Origin: Selenomonas sputigena ATCC 35185 | GTDB lineage: Bacteria > Bacillota > Negativicutes > Selenomonadales > Selenomonadaceae | Reading direction: 5' to 3' | NCBI RefSeq assembly: GCF_000208405.1 | Contig: NC_015437.1 | Location: forward strand, 2,101,501 to 2,165,500 | Length of the DNA: 64,000 bases | Shown here: one piece after another, positions 7,944 to 17,612 of the stretch | Layout: the number at the start of each line of letters is the position of its first letter | Position numbering within the stretch: the first letter of the stretch is position 1 | Program-made: the position numbers and the translations under genes | The notes under the pieces: generated by a model | The model's database searches: none | Seen by the model: the letters and a program-made list of their open reading frames with translations, nothing else | What the model was told of the DNA's origin: nothing

Positions 7944-9053
7944 TCAGGCAAAGCGCTTCCTCGAAAAGAACGTCTCGTCGTACAACAGCCCTTCGAGCGT
8001 GTAGAAGCCGAGGCGCGTCAGAAGCTCCAAGACGTAAGGATTGTCGAGCGGCGTGCGGTACGGCGAGCGCTTGCCGTACGCCTTGACGTGCTCCTTCGCC
8101 TCTTCCTGCGGAATGAGCTTCTTCGGACCACCGACACAGCCACCCGCGCAGCCCATGCCCTCGAAGAAGTTCGCCTTGACCTCTCCTTCCATGAGGTCGT
8201 TGAGCATCTGCTTGCACTCGGCGACGCCGTTCGCGTGGCGCGAGCGCACCTTGATCGCACGCTCGGGACTCAGCCGGTCGAGCGTCATCTGCACCGCCTG
8301 TGATACGCCGCCCGCGTAGGCGTAGATGCGTCCCGCTTCCGACGAGTAGACGCGCTTCTTGTCCGACTGATCCTGCGGATGAATGCCGAGGCGGTCAAAG
8401 ATGTCCTTGCACTCCTGGAACGTCAGTACATGGTCGATGGCGCCGACGAGGTCAGGATCCTTCGCCTCCGTCTTCTTCGCCATGCACGGCCCTAAAAACA
8501 CGGTCAAGGCGTCGGGATAGAGCTTCTTCACCGTGCGTCCTGCGGCGATCATCGGCGAGACGGACGGCGGCACATGCGGCATGAGATGCCGAAAGCTCTT
8601 CTTGATCATCGCCACCCACATGGGACAGCAACAGCTCGTGAGCATGTAATCCGACTCCGACTGGATGTTGCGGTCGAACTCCAAGGCTTCCTTGAGCGTC
8701 AAGATGTCGGCGAAGAGCGCGACTTCGACGAGACCGTCGAACCCCATCTTGCGGAAAGCGTTGCGGATCTGCCCCGTCTTGACATCGTGATACTGTCCGA
8801 GGAACGCCGGTGCGAGCAGGATGTACGCCTTGCGCCCCGCCCGCTTGCCCGCGAGGACGTCTTCCAAGACGGCACGCGCATCCTTCGTGAGCGCTTTCTT
8901 CTGCCCTTCGTCCGAAAGCTTTTCCTCGTCCCAGACCGGCTCATGCACTGTCGGATGGAAAAGACAGTTGAGCTGCTCGGGATCGTACTCGAACTCCTCT
9001 CGCCCTGTGGCCTTTTTCAGCGCTTCACGGTAGAAATCCTCGATTGTCTGCAT
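7944..9053 (-). CDS. [FeFe]-hydrogenase-like H-cluster domain protein without ferredoxin domains
   Basis: 369 residues corresponding to the catalytic H-domain of iron-only hydrogenases. The three H-cluster motifs are present in order: TSCCCPMW (L1, near residue 142), GPCMAKKTEA (L2, near 192) and FFEGMGCAGGCVGGPKK (L3, near 300). All four cluster-ligating Cys positions are therefore occupied. The N-terminal [4Fe-4S] ferredoxin domains of electron-bifurcating or CpI-type enzymes are missing. It could be a stand-alone catalytic or sensory hydrogenase (HydS/HfsB-like) that takes electrons from a partner. No hydrogenase subunit or maturase lies nearby. Start ATG 9053 has AAGGGGG upstream. Confidence 0.82.
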   Translation of the reverse strand: MQTIEDFYREALKKATGREEFEYDPEQLNCLFHPTVHEPVWDEEKLSDEGQKKALTKDARAVLEDVLAGKRAGRKAYILLAPAFLGQYHDVKTGQIRNAFRKMGFDGLVEVALFADILTLKEALEFDRNIQSESDYMLTSCCCPMWVAMIKKSFRHLMPHVPPSVSPMIAAGRTVKKLYPDALTVFLGPCMAKKTEAKDPDLVGAIDHVLTFQECKDIFDRLGIHPQDQSDKKRVYSSEAGRIYAYAGGVSQAVQMTLDRLSPERAIKVRSRHANGVAECKQMLNDLMEGEVKANFFEGMGCAGGCVGGPKKLIPQEEAKEHVKAYGKRSPYRTPLDNPYVLELLTRLGFYTLEGLLYDETFFSRKRFA

Positions 9054-9160
9054 GAAGAATCCCCCTTTTCTATGCCATTCCCTCCAGTTATATTATAGCT
9101 TGTTTTTATATTCCTGTCAGCCAAAGAATCATCGAATCGTAAATTTTTATAAAAAAGGGA

Positions 9161-9189
9161 TTGACAGTGCACGTATTTTCTCCTATAAT
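9161..9189 (+). promoter_or_regulatory. Consensus promoter of tRNA-Gln
   Basis: TTGACA (9161-9166) and TATAAT (9184-9189) with exact 17-base spacing, 29 bases before the tRNA. Confidence 0.92.
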
Positions 9190-9217
9190 AGTCAACGTTG
9201 ACAGCAACGCTCGTCAA

Positions 9218-9293
9218 TGGGGTATCGCCAAGTTGGTAAGGCACGGGATTCTGAATCCCGCATGCGTTGGTTCGAGTCCAGCTACCCCAGCCA
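9218..9293 (+). tRNA. tRNA-Gln (anticodon CTG)
   Basis: Cloverleaf with acceptor arms TGGGGTA and TACCCCA, anticodon stem CGGGA/TCCCG around the loop TTCTGAA (anticodon CTG), a T-loop TTCGAGT, and an encoded CCA at 9291-9293. It decodes CAG and is flanked by its own promoter and terminator. Confidence 0.95.
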
Positions 9294-9301
9294 TGCAAAT
9301 C

Positions 9302-9325
9302 ACGCCGCATCTGCGGCGTTTTTTT
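9302..9325 (+). terminator. Terminator of tRNA-Gln
   Basis: Stem ACGCCGC / GCGGCGT with a four-base loop followed by seven T residues. Confidence 0.9.
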
Positions 9326-9429
9326 GTGCCAAAAAACGACGCAAAAAGAAGCTGCCCGCTCTTTTAGGGAGCACAGCAGCTTTCAAGAACGCAGATTCTT
9401 TACGAAGGATTTCCCTTCCTGCTGCGCCT

Positions 9430-9750
9430 TCACATATCTGCCAAAAGCAGCTTCAACGCCAGCTGCTTTTCCATCGGCAACTTGCGAATCAACTCCAATA
9501 AATGCGGGTCGATGCCGTCCGCTTCCTGCCCGCGCACAGGTGCGGACTTCGCGACGATATTGTTGAGCTCTTCTACGGTCAGATCGAGCGCACGACAGAT
9601 CTTCAGCACGTTGTCCATCGCCGCGCCGCCGATGGAGCCATTCAATATGGAAAGAAGCGTCGTGTACGGCATGTGGATCTTCGCCGCGAATTCCTTGAGA
9701 TTGCAGCCGTTCGACTTGATCAGCGACTTGACATAGTCCTCACGCGTCAC
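9430..9750 (-). CDS. XRE-family helix-turn-helix regulator
   Basis: 106-residue DNA-binding protein. Residues 10-65 form an XRE/Cro-type HTH (GCNLKEFAAKIHMPYTTLLSILNG, then DNVLKICRALDLTVEELN). A short helical tail follows (LLELIRKLPMEKQLALKLLLADM). It starts at GTG 9750 behind AAGGAGG. It lies downstream of the Rpn-family nuclease gene in the same direction with 65 bases between, so the two may be co-transcribed. The target is unknown. Confidence 0.85.
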   Translation of the reverse strand: MTREDYVKSLIKSNGCNLKEFAAKIHMPYTTLLSILNGSIGGAAMDNVLKICRALDLTVEELNNIVAKSAPVRGQEADGIDPHLLELIRKLPMEKQLALKLLLADM

Positions 9751-9815
9751 GCTTTCGCCTCCTTTTTGCCGTGCATGTATTTCATTTCGTATATTTCACA
9801 ATACGAGTTCATCGC

Positions 9816-10622
9816 TCACTGCGCCAAAAGCTCCTTGTACTTCGCCCTCTTTTCGGGCGGAATCAGAAGTGCGTTCATCGCTTCATCTTCTGACAACCGC
9901 ATCGTCTGCATGATTGTCCGCAAACTCTCCAAACGATCGCGCTCCATGCCCCAGTTAACACCTTCCTGACGAATCTCGTCCATGATCTTGCACATCTCGA
10001 CTCGACCTCCTTCTTCATTCTTGAAAAAACTCGCCCGATTTCTCAGTTCTTCATAATACATCTTCTCCGCATCTTGACAAAAGAAGTCGTGCATCAGCCT
10101 GCCCAACGGCGTCTCATCCTGTATTGTACCGTTGACGTAGATGATATGTGATCGATCACCAAAGTCTTCACCCGTTTCTTTGATTGTTCGCTCAATATGA
10201 TAGCGCGAGAGCCCCTTGCCTAAAACGTCTTTTTCCGTAATGAACACCACATACGTCTCGGGCAGTTCCGTCACTTCCTCGCCTTTCTGCAGTTCCCTCG
10301 CATCCATCATGCTGCTGTTAAATCGCGCTCTCTCAGGCACAGCCCCTCGATCGTCCCGCTGCACCTCGATGTTCATGAGCCTCTCGCCCGCTCGCGCGAA
10401 GGCGTCGAACCTCACACCGCGGCCATGGAGGCTGTCCGTCGTCTTCTGCACCGTGACGCTCTCGACAATCAATTCCGGCAGCGCCAGGATGATGCGCAGG
10501 ATGCACGCCATCCCCGCAAGATAGCCATCCATACATACGTTGAAGAACGTATCATCCATCAGGCACAAGCGCTCGATGCAGCTTTTATATCGCTCCTTCT
10601 GTCCGTCCATCTGAATCGCCAT
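9816..10622 (-). CDS. Rpn-family PD-(D/E)XK nuclease / putative transposase
   Basis: 268 residues of the PDDEXK_2 (Rpn, recombination-promoting nuclease) family. The nuclease core is visible: GRGVRFDAFARAGERLMNIEVQRDD gives the Asp and the E-x-Q catalytic pattern, followed by the family segment RARFNSSMMDARELQKGEEVTELPETYVVFITEKDVLGKG. The C-terminal third is helical and variable. ATG 10622 follows GAGGAGG. A diverged paralogue lies at 45297-46106 and a decayed copy at about 45101-45190. These proteins are typical of accessory DNA in Negativicutes; whether this one mobilises DNA cannot be read here. No inverted repeats flank it. Confidence 0.85.
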   Translation of the reverse strand: MAIQMDGQKERYKSCIERLCLMDDTFFNVCMDGYLAGMACILRIILALPELIVESVTVQKTTDSLHGRGVRFDAFARAGERLMNIEVQRDDRGAVPERARFNSSMMDARELQKGEEVTELPETYVVFITEKDVLGKGLSRYHIERTIKETGEDFGDRSHIIYVNGTIQDETPLGRLMHDFFCQDAEKMYYEELRNRASFFKNEEGGRVEMCKIMDEIRQEGVNWGMERDRLESLRTIMQTMRLSEDEAMNALLIPPEKRAKYKELLAQ

Positions 10623-11006
10623 GCCGTCTGCCTCCTCTCGCCCCCATTATACTACGACAGGAGCAAAACGAGCAACCTTCCGCCTCGCATGGCATGCGCC
10701 AAAATGTTCTCCTTCAAAATGTCGCTGCAATAATTTTCTTTTTTCGTTGGAAATCCCTCGATTTTATATTGATAAATCTGAAAATTTATGATACCATGAA
10801 CTTGTCAAGAAAAAGAGGCTTTTGCGTCTTTCGGAAACGAAAAATCGTATTACCTGTCAAGTCGTGGCAAAATTTCGTTTCATGTCCAAGAATATTTCCT
10901 GCACGGCGCAAAATTCACGGCGCAGCGATGCGCGGCAGCGCTCGGGCAGATCGGCAGACACGGAGAGGCTTCATCTTATCCGTGCTTTTGAAGAAAGGAG
11001 AACGAT
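10623..11006. other. Intergenic region upstream of glpA
   Basis: 384 bases without a supported gene, separating the divergent Rpn and glpA genes. It holds a likely glpA promoter (10769-10797) and an AT-rich stretch around 10720-10800. No terminator, riboswitch or clear operator palindrome was recognised. Confidence 0.5.
10769..10797 (+). promoter_or_regulatory. Putative promoter of the glp operon
   Basis: TTGATA (10769-10774) and TACCAT (10792-10797) with 17-base spacing in the AT-rich part of the region. This would give a leader of about 200 bases before glpA. The -10 is a weak match. Confidence 0.4.
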
Positions 11007-12614
11007 ATGGAGAAGGCAACGGTCGTCGTCATCGGAGGAGGAGCTACGGGCGTCGGCATTCTGCGCGATCTCGCCATGCGCGGCATCGACGTGCTGCTGC
11101 TCGAAAAGGAGGATCTCGTCAACGGCGCGAGTTCGCGCTACCACGGGCTTCTGCACAGCGGCGGACGCTACGCCGTCAAGGATCAGGAGGCTGCAAAGGA
11201 GTGCATCGAGGAGAACACGATCCTCCGAAAGATCGGCAAGTCGTGCGTCGAGCCGATCGGCGGCATGTTCGTGCGTCTCGACTCGGACGATGCGGACTTC
11301 GAGGCGAGCTGGGTCGAGGGCTGTCGGGTGAGCGGCATCGAGGCGCGCCCTCTGACGCTCGACGAAGCGTTCCGCATGGAGCCGCGCCTGTCGCGTCATA
11401 TCGTCTCCGCCTACGCCGTGCCCGACGCGGCGATCGACGGTTTCCGCATGTCGTGCCAAAACGTCGCTTCCGCCGTGCGCTACGGCGGGCGCTACAAGAC
11501 GTATGCCGAGGTCGTCGGCATCCAAGAGAAGAACGGCGAGCTTGAAGGCGTGCGCGTGCGCAATCGCTTCTCGGGCGAGGAATACTCGATCGCCTGCGAC
11601 ATCCTCGTCAATGCGGCGGGCGGCTGGTGCGAGAAGGTCGCCGAGCTTGCGGGACTCAACGTCCCCGTGCAGCCCGACAAGGGCACGCTCATCGCCTTCA
11701 ACCAGCGCCTCGCGAACCACGTCGTCAATCGTCTGCACAAGCCGTCGGACGGCGACATCTTCGTGCCGCACGGCTCAATCACGATCCTCGGCACAACGTC
11801 GATGAGCATCGACGATCCCGAGGACACGAGCTCGTCCTACGAGGAGATCGAGGCATTGATGAAGATCGGCGAAGAGACCTTCGAGGATCTGCGCCACTAC
11901 CGCATTCTGCGCGCCTTCGCCGGCTCGCGTCCGCTCTACAAGCAGCCGGGCGCATCGGGGCGCGGCGCGTCGCGCGGCTTCGTGATTCTCGACCACGAAA
12001 ACGACGGGCTCAAGGGCATGATGACGATCGTCGGCGGCAAGTTCACGACGTACCGTCTGATGGCGGAGCGCATCAGCGACCAGATCGCCGAGAAGCTCAA
12101 CGTCAAGACGCCGTGCCGCACGGCCGACGAGCCGCTCGTGCCCGAAGTCAGCGAGGAGGCGAAGAAGAAGGCGGCGAAGTACTTCCCGTCCTTCGGCACG
12201 AACCTCGCGGCAACGCGCCTCGGCCCGGACGCCTTCGAGCGCGTCGCCAAACGTCTCGAAGAGGAGCCGGAGTCTCGCGCTCTCATCTGTGAGTGCGAGA
12301 ACATCACGCTCGCAGAGATCGAGGAGATCGCGAAGAGCGCGGACAGCCACATCATCAACGACATCCGGCGCCGCACGCGCCTCGGCATGGGCACGTGCCA
12401 GGGCAATTTCTGCAGCCTGCGCGCCGCCGGCATCTTCGGACGCGTCGGCAGCACAGAGGGCGCGAAGGATTCGCTCGGCCAGCTCAAGGGCTTTTTGCAG
12501 GGCCGCTGGAAGGGCGTGCGCCCCGTCCTCATGGGACGCAACATCCGCGAGACGGAGATGACGCGAGCTCTCTACGAGCTTTCCTTTAATGTCAATGGAG
12601 GCAAGAAAGCATGA
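11007..12614 (+). CDS. glpA: Anaerobic glycerol-3-phosphate dehydrogenase subunit A
   Basis: FAD-containing catalytic subunit that oxidises glycerol-3-phosphate to dihydroxyacetone phosphate. A dinucleotide-binding GGGATGVGILRDLAMRG opens the protein, followed by the GlpA/GlpD motif GASSRYHGLLHSGGRYAV. A C-terminal [2Fe-2S] BFD-like domain carries CECEN and CQGNFC cysteines (near residues 430-475). It has 535 residues, the normal GlpA length. ATG 11007 has AAAGGAG upstream. The gene overlaps glpB by four bases and starts the glpABC group that passes electrons to the membrane pool through GlpC. Confidence 0.95.
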   Translation: MEKATVVVIGGGATGVGILRDLAMRGIDVLLLEKEDLVNGASSRYHGLLHSGGRYAVKDQEAAKECIEENTILRKIGKSCVEPIGGMFVRLDSDDADFEASWVEGCRVSGIEARPLTLDEAFRMEPRLSRHIVSAYAVPDAAIDGFRMSCQNVASAVRYGGRYKTYAEVVGIQEKNGELEGVRVRNRFSGEEYSIACDILVNAAGGWCEKVAELAGLNVPVQPDKGTLIAFNQRLANHVVNRLHKPSDGDIFVPHGSITILGTTSMSIDDPEDTSSSYEEIEALMKIGEETFEDLRHYRILRAFAGSRPLYKQPGASGRGASRGFVILDHENDGLKGMMTIVGGKFTTYRLMAERISDQIAEKLNVKTPCRTADEPLVPEVSEEAKKKAAKYFPSFGTNLAATRLGPDAFERVAKRLEEEPESRALICECENITLAEIEEIAKSADSHIINDIRRRTRLGMGTCQGNFCSLRAAGIFGRVGSTEGAKDSLGQLKGFLQGRWKGVRPVLMGRNIRETEMTRALYELSFNVNGGKKA

Positions 12615-13837
12615 AACAACGGGACGTAGCAATCATCGGCGGCGGCTTTGCCGGTCTCATGGCCGCCATCGTCTGCGCCAAGAACGGCAAAAAAGCGAGC
12701 GTATTCCTCTACGGCTCGGGTTCTTTCCCCTTGAACAGCGGACTCATCGACCTCCTCGGCTACGACGAAGCGCGCGCATGGGTGAAGGATCCCTTGGCGG
12801 CAATCGAGCAGCTGCCCGCCGAGCATCCTTACCATAGAATCGGCAAAGAATCCATCGAAGAAGCCGCCGACTTCTTCCTCAAGCTCATGGAAGAGGAGGG
12901 CTTCCCCTACTGCGGCAGCCTGCATGAACAACAATCTGCCGTGACGCCTGTCGGTACCTTGAAGCCCTCGTGTCTCGTGCCTTCATCCATGCAGGCGCCG
13001 GACTTCGCCGGCAAGGACGTCATCGTCGTCGGCGTCAAGGGGCTCAAGGACTGCTACCCCGAGATGATCGCGGCGAACCTTGCCGACACGCTCAAGGAGG
13101 CTTCGAGCATCCGCACGTTCGAGGTCATGCCTGAGCCGATCGCCGAGCGCGATCTCTCGATCCTCGACGCCGCTCGCTGGCTTGAGGGCGACGGTGCAAC
13201 GACGGTCAGCCGCCAACTCGCCGCCGAGGACGGCGCAAACCGCGTCTTCATCTTCCCGCAGATCCTCGGCGTGCGCGGCCAAAGGGTCTGCAAGAAGCTG
13301 CAGGCGGCGATGAAGGGAAAGATCCTTGAGACGACCGCCATGCCGCCCTCGGCGAACGGCATGCGCCTGCGCGATGTGCTCATGAAAGCGGCGCGCCGCA
13401 TGGGCGTCGAATTCTTCGAAAACGCCCGCGTCACGGGTTTTTCAGCGGATGGCAAGCGCTGCCTTTCCATCCGCGTCACGGGCGTCCACGAGAAGGACTA
13501 CCGCGCCGAGAAGTTCATCCTCGCGACGGGCGGCTTCTACAGCGCCGGACTCATCTCCGAGAATCCCGGGGAAGCCTATGAGCCGATCTTCGATTTGCCC
13601 GTCGCGTGCGAAAAAGACCCCGAGAAGTGGACGGCTGCCGACATCTTTGATGCTCAGCCCTTCATGAAGGCGGGCGTCCGCACGGACGAAATGCTTCGCC
13701 CCGTCGATGAAAAAGGCGCACTCGTCTTCGAAAATGTCCACGTCATCGGGCGCGAGCTTGCGGGCTGCGACTTCTGTCGCGAGCATTCGGGCAACGGCGT
13801 GGCGCTGGCATCGGCCTACAAAGCGGCACAGGCGTGA
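12611..13837 (+). CDS. glpB: Anaerobic glycerol-3-phosphate dehydrogenase subunit B
   Basis: 408-residue flavoprotein subunit. The N-terminal VAIIGGGFAGLMAAIVCAKNG is an FAD/NAD-binding motif, and the protein ends with a second conserved block (SGNGVALASAYKAAQ) typical of GlpB. It overlaps glpA by ATGA, indicating coupled translation, and is followed by glpC after about 15 bases. GlpB is believed to relay electrons between GlpA and the iron-sulfur subunit GlpC. Confidence 0.93.
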   Translation: MKQRDVAIIGGGFAGLMAAIVCAKNGKKASVFLYGSGSFPLNSGLIDLLGYDEARAWVKDPLAAIEQLPAEHPYHRIGKESIEEAADFFLKLMEEEGFPYCGSLHEQQSAVTPVGTLKPSCLVPSSMQAPDFAGKDVIVVGVKGLKDCYPEMIAANLADTLKEASSIRTFEVMPEPIAERDLSILDAARWLEGDGATTVSRQLAAEDGANRVFIFPQILGVRGQRVCKKLQAAMKGKILETTAMPPSANGMRLRDVLMKAARRMGVEFFENARVTGFSADGKRCLSIRVTGVHEKDYRAEKFILATGGFYSAGLISENPGEAYEPIFDLPVACEKDPEKWTAADIFDAQPFMKAGVRTDEMLRPVDEKGALVFENVHVIGRELAGCDFCREHSGNGVALASAYKAAQA

Positions 13838-13852
13838 AAGGAGCGGAATTTG

Positions 13853-15079
13853 ATGGAAAAAACTTTTGAACTGCATGAAAACACGCCGGACACCGCCGAC
13901 CACTGCATCGCCTGCACCTGCTGCATCGCGAACTGCCCCGTGACGGAGGCCACGCGCGCCTTTGCCGGCCCGAAGCTCACGGGGCCCGCACACAGCCGCA
14001 TGAAGTTCGCTGAGGACGACGTCGAGCGCAGCCTCGAATACTGCTCGAACTGCAAAAACTGCGAGATCACCTGTCCCTCGGGCGTGCGCGTCGCGACGCT
14101 CAACATGCTGCAGCGCGGCGAATACTACCGCACGCACAAGCACTCGCAGAGGGACGACATGCTCGCACACGGCGAGCGCATGGCAAAGCTCGTGCGCTCC
14201 CTGCCCTTTGGCGCAACATGCGCCAACATCGGCATGAAGATCGGCAAGGCGCTCGGCGTCTTCGCCGCCGTCGGCATCACGGGCGAGCGCGATATGCCCG
14301 CCTTCGCGCCCGATTCTTTCTACAGCATCTTCGCCAAGATGGAACAGAAGCCCTCGGAGAAGAAGGTCGTCTTCTACCCGGGCTGCTACATCAACGAATA
14401 CGAGCCGGAAATCGGCCGCGCCTTCATCAACGTCATGCAGAAGAACGGCTATGAGGTCATCACGGACAAATCCTTCATCTGCTGCGGCGCTCCCATGGTC
14501 GCCTCGGGCTACCTCGACGAGGCGCACGAAAACGCGAAAAAGAACGCCGAACGCATCCTCGCATGGAAGGCGAAGGGCATTCCCGTCGTCGCCTGCTGCA
14601 CGAGCTGCTCTTTGATGCTCAAGAGCGAGTACCACGAGCTTTTCGAAGACCCCGAAATGCGCGAGATTTCCTCGGGCATTTACGACGCCTTCGAGTTCCT
14701 CGAGATCATGGAGGAGCGCGGCGAACTCAGCGAGGACTTCGCCCCCATCGAGCGGCGTTTCTCCTACCATCCGCCGTGCCATCTGCGCGCCCAAGGCATC
14801 GGGCTGCCGTCCTTCAACTTCCTGCAGCGCATCCCCGGCCTTTCCATCGAGAACCTCGCCGCCGGCTGCTGCGGCATGTCGGGAAGCTTCGGCTTCAAGG
14901 GCGACAAGTACGCGATCTCCATGAAGGTCGGCGAAAAGGTCTTCGAGCGCATCGCCGAGGTCGGCGCTGACACCGTCGTCTCCGACTGCGGCACCTGCCG
15001 TCTGCAGATCCGCCACGGCTCGGGCAGGGCGACGTGCCATCCTATCGAAATCCTCGCGCAAGCGTATGGATATAAATAA
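13853..15079 (+). CDS. glpC: Anaerobic glycerol-3-phosphate dehydrogenase subunit C
   Basis: Iron-sulfur membrane-anchor subunit of 408 residues. Two [4Fe-4S] ferredoxin motifs are near the N-terminus (CIACTCCIANCP and CSNCKNCEITCP). Two CCG domains follow, with GCYINEYEPEIG...ICCGAP and HPPCHLRAQGI...CCGMSGSFG. I start at ATG 13853 with AAAGGAG nine bases upstream; a TTG immediately before it would also be in frame. Third gene of glpABC. Electrons presumably go to menaquinone or a similar carrier. Confidence 0.93.
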   Translation: MEKTFELHENTPDTADHCIACTCCIANCPVTEATRAFAGPKLTGPAHSRMKFAEDDVERSLEYCSNCKNCEITCPSGVRVATLNMLQRGEYYRTHKHSQRDDMLAHGERMAKLVRSLPFGATCANIGMKIGKALGVFAAVGITGERDMPAFAPDSFYSIFAKMEQKPSEKKVVFYPGCYINEYEPEIGRAFINVMQKNGYEVITDKSFICCGAPMVASGYLDEAHENAKKNAERILAWKAKGIPVVACCTSCSLMLKSEYHELFEDPEMREISSGIYDAFEFLEIMEERGELSEDFAPIERRFSYHPPCHLRAQGIGLPSFNFLQRIPGLSIENLAAGCCGMSGSFGFKGDKYAISMKVGEKVFERIAEVGADTVVSDCGTCRLQIRHGSGRATCHPIEILAQAYGYK

Positions 15080-16786
<1,707 letters not shown>

Positions 16787-16798
16787 GAGGATGCAAGG

Positions 16799-17527
16799 AT
16801 GTACGACAATCTTCTCGGTGAATTTTTCGGCACGATGGTGCTTCTCGTCTTCGGCTGCGGCGTCTGCGCCACATGCTCGCTCGAAGGCTCCAAAGGCAAG
16901 GGCGGCGGCTGGATCTGCATCGTCTTCGGCTGGGGCTTTGCCGTGACCTTCGGCGTATTCACCGCCATCTCGCTCGGTGCGCCGCAGGGAGACCTCAATC
17001 CTGCCGTCACCCTCGGCAAGATGCTTGCCGGAGTCTACAACTTCCAGCAGTTCCTCGCGACTTCCGTCGTCCAGATTCTCGGCGGCGTCGTAGGCGCCGC
17101 CATCGTCTGGCTCGCCTATCTGCCGCATTTTGAAAAGACGGAAGACAAGGCGACGAAGCTCGGCCTCTTCTGCACGGCTCCAGCCATTCGCTGCGCTTGG
17201 AAGAACTTCCTCTGCGAGTTCATCGCTACCTTCTTCCTGCTCTTCATGATCTGGGCGATCTTCTCCAAGCTCAACGGGCCTTTCGTGCCCGGCTACGGCC
17301 CGTACATCGTCGGCATCCTCATCGTCGGCCTCGGCTTGAGCCTCGGCGGCCCCACGGGATACGCGATGAATCCCGCGCGCGATCTCGGCCCTCGCATCGC
17401 CCACTTCCTCCTGCCCATCGCGGGCAAGGGCGGCAGCGACTTCGCCTACGGCTGGATTCCCGTCGTCGCCCCCCTCGCCGGCGCAGCCGCCGCCTACTTC
17501 GTATCGCACGGCATCGGCATGCTGTAA
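16799..17527 (+). CDS. glpF: Glycerol uptake facilitator (aquaglyceroporin)
   Basis: 242-residue MIP-family channel in the inner membrane. Both pore motifs are present, DLNPAVTLGK in the first half and YAMNPARDLGPRIAH in the second; the Asp after the second NPAR is the mark of glycerol-type channels. Six hydrophobic segments can be traced. ATG 16799 follows a GGAGG site. It is co-transcribed with glpK and followed by a hairpin that overlaps the next gene's ribosome site. Confidence 0.95.
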   Translation: MYDNLLGEFFGTMVLLVFGCGVCATCSLEGSKGKGGGWICIVFGWGFAVTFGVFTAISLGAPQGDLNPAVTLGKMLAGVYNFQQFLATSVVQILGGVVGAAIVWLAYLPHFEKTEDKATKLGLFCTAPAIRCAWKNFLCEFIATFFLLFMIWAIFSKLNGPFVPGYGPYIVGILIVGLGLSLGGPTGYAMNPARDLGPRIAHFLLPIAGKGGSDFAYGWIPVVAPLAGAAAAYFVSHGIGML

Positions 17528-17552
17528 ACCGAAAAGAAAAAGCATAAGCCAC

Positions 17553-17608
17553 AAAGCCCCCTTCCTATGATATAATGTCTGTAACGGCATCATACGGAAG
17601 GGGGCTTT
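17553..17608 (+). terminator. Terminator-like hairpin after glpF that hides the next ribosome site
   Basis: Left arm AAAGCCCCCTTCC (17553-17565) and right arm GGAAGGGGGCTTT (17596-17608) pair perfectly. The stem continues with TATGAT/ATCATA after a one-base bulge, giving about 19 pairs. The right arm contains the AAGGGGG ribosome site of the gene starting at 17613. Transcripts reading in from glpF would either terminate or hide that site. Confidence 0.8.
17568..17576 (+). promoter_or_regulatory. Extended -10 promoter inside the hairpin
   Basis: TGATATAAT is a perfect extended -10 (TGnTATAAT). The -35 position is poor (GCCACA). Transcription would start near 17583, beyond the left hairpin arm, so these transcripts would leave the ribosome site of the second GlpK homologue exposed. 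Confidence 0.6.
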
Positions 17609-17612
17609 TCCT

